Assembly (NCBI RefSeq): GCF_950023065.1
Contig: NC_088681.1
Coordinates: 43,744,836-43,808,835 of the forward strand
DNA: 64,000 nt
DNA from: Planococcus citri
Taxonomy: Eukaryota; Arthropoda; Insecta; Hemiptera; Pseudococcidae
Direction: 5' to 3'
Position numbers and translations under genes: made by a program. Under the pieces are notes generated by a model, which was given only the letters and a program-made list of their open reading frames with translations, did not search any database and was not told the DNA's origin. Shown in pieces: positions 63,229-64,000 of this stretch; the first letter of the stretch is position 1; every line of letters begins with the position of its first letter.

Positions 63229-64000
63229 GGATTTTTTTCTTAAGGACGGATTCCACCATTATATCATAACACTTTCCTACTGAAATATTTTTACCTCTTG
63301 TTCACTGAGCAAGTTGTTCATTAGGAACCGTGGAGAGGGCGGGGTGTAATTCTTTTTTGAAGAGTTTTTTTTGGAGGATATTCGATTTCGATAGCCAAAG
63401 TGAACACAGACCCTGGAGCTTCTGTTATCATTCAATTTTTATTTAGGTACTTGGCATCGAAGTAAAAATTCAACCCGGTTGTGGGGTCAACAAACCCCTT
63501 CCTGATTTTGATAAGTACATATTAGCATTGTTTTCCAACCATTCACCATTTTTATCCTTTTAACTCCCGAACTTCTTTGACTTCGATTGACTCTGAAAAC
63601 CTCCAGCTTCCAGCAAAAGTCATGTGTAAATATTGTATGAGCTCCGAGGCCTCGCTTTCAGTTGAAAATATATATCCGAAATGTTACCAAATTCTACATA
63701 TTTACCTACCTCTTGATTCAACCACAAACTCGACTTTCCTTAAACGGCATTTCTTCATTCATTTAAAAGTTAATTACCGTTGCACTGAAAATAGCAAAAC
63801 AAAGGTAGAATACTATATGAGTTTCTTTGTAAAATAAATTTCAAATCAATTGCATTCGGATATGTAATTGTGTGCAAATTGTTATGACAATGCGAGGATC
63901 CAAAGTGAGCTTTCATATAAGAAACTCGCCCAACAATATTGTTTTCGAAATATCACTCACATGGTTGTCGTTTAAGATCATTATCATCATCATCATCATA
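63229..64000. other. Non-coding stretch to the window end
   Basis: No supported gene. The 86-codon frame at 63577 has no recognisable features. It ends in a CAT triplet run (about 63980-64000). Confidence 0.45.

Overview
This is a eukaryotic, AT-rich window of about two-thirds A+T. It has split genes with GT-AG introns, insect-style Ty1/copia LTR elements, a tRNA-derived SINE and many foldback or MITE repeats. It is best read as an arthropod, probably insect, nuclear genome. The frequent TACCTAC/CTCGTA low-complexity words make me think of a sap-sucking hemipteran, but that is only an impression. There is no prokaryotic operon structure and no CRISPR array.

Host genes. One nearly complete gene is clear: a plus-strand TTLL3-type tubulin glycylase with ten coding exons from 34376 to 46147 (720 residues). 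It has a probable non-coding first exon ending at 33234 and a poly(A) signal at 46248-46253. All exon joins keep frame, and the exon 6/exon 7 join crosses an 8.3-kb intron full of mobile DNA. Three fragments of minus-strand genes are supported only by splice signals: a possible first coding exon in a CpG-rich block (4685-4978), a five-codon first exon with an excellent start context and donor (29929-29943), and a short terminal coding exon (54189-54249). Their partner exons were not found.

Mobile DNA. (1) 6939-12978 is a full-length Ty1/copia element with 424-bp LTRs differing at 2 positions, a 5-bp target duplication, and one gag-pol frame broken only by a TGA in the integrase. It lies inside an older foldback element (about 6034-13942). 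(2) 40807-43975, minus strand, is a 3169-bp LTR element with 467-bp LTRs differing at 1 position, a 5-bp target duplication and an intact 648-residue Gag ORF, but no protease, integrase or reverse transcriptase. It is a young gag-only, non-autonomous element. The two LTR families differ overall but share the perfect palindrome GGTCAATGACC, which fits an ecdysone-response-element half-site pair. (3) The large intron also holds a foldback with arms of about 0.75-0.9 kb at roughly 98% identity (37401-39318) and a 644-bp element with an 8-bp target duplication (39557-40200). (4) 49219-50203 is a TA-flanked pogo/Tc1-like non-autonomous element with a tRNA-derived SINE nested in it. (5) More foldbacks or MITEs lie at 16797, 17175, 20.6-22.4 kb, 25232, 50571, 52614, 60111, 61651, 61846, 62668 and 62971.

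Tandem repeats. A TTACCGTAAA-type minisatellite (15.34-16.09, 17.54-17.89 and 44.28-44.44 kb) flanks a satellite of about 130-bp units (16.18-17.50 kb) that is interrupted by two MITEs. A degenerate GCAAAAAGC/GGCAATTTTT repeat fills the interior of several foldback elements. The rest of the window is AT-rich intergenic or intronic DNA in which I see no supported gene.
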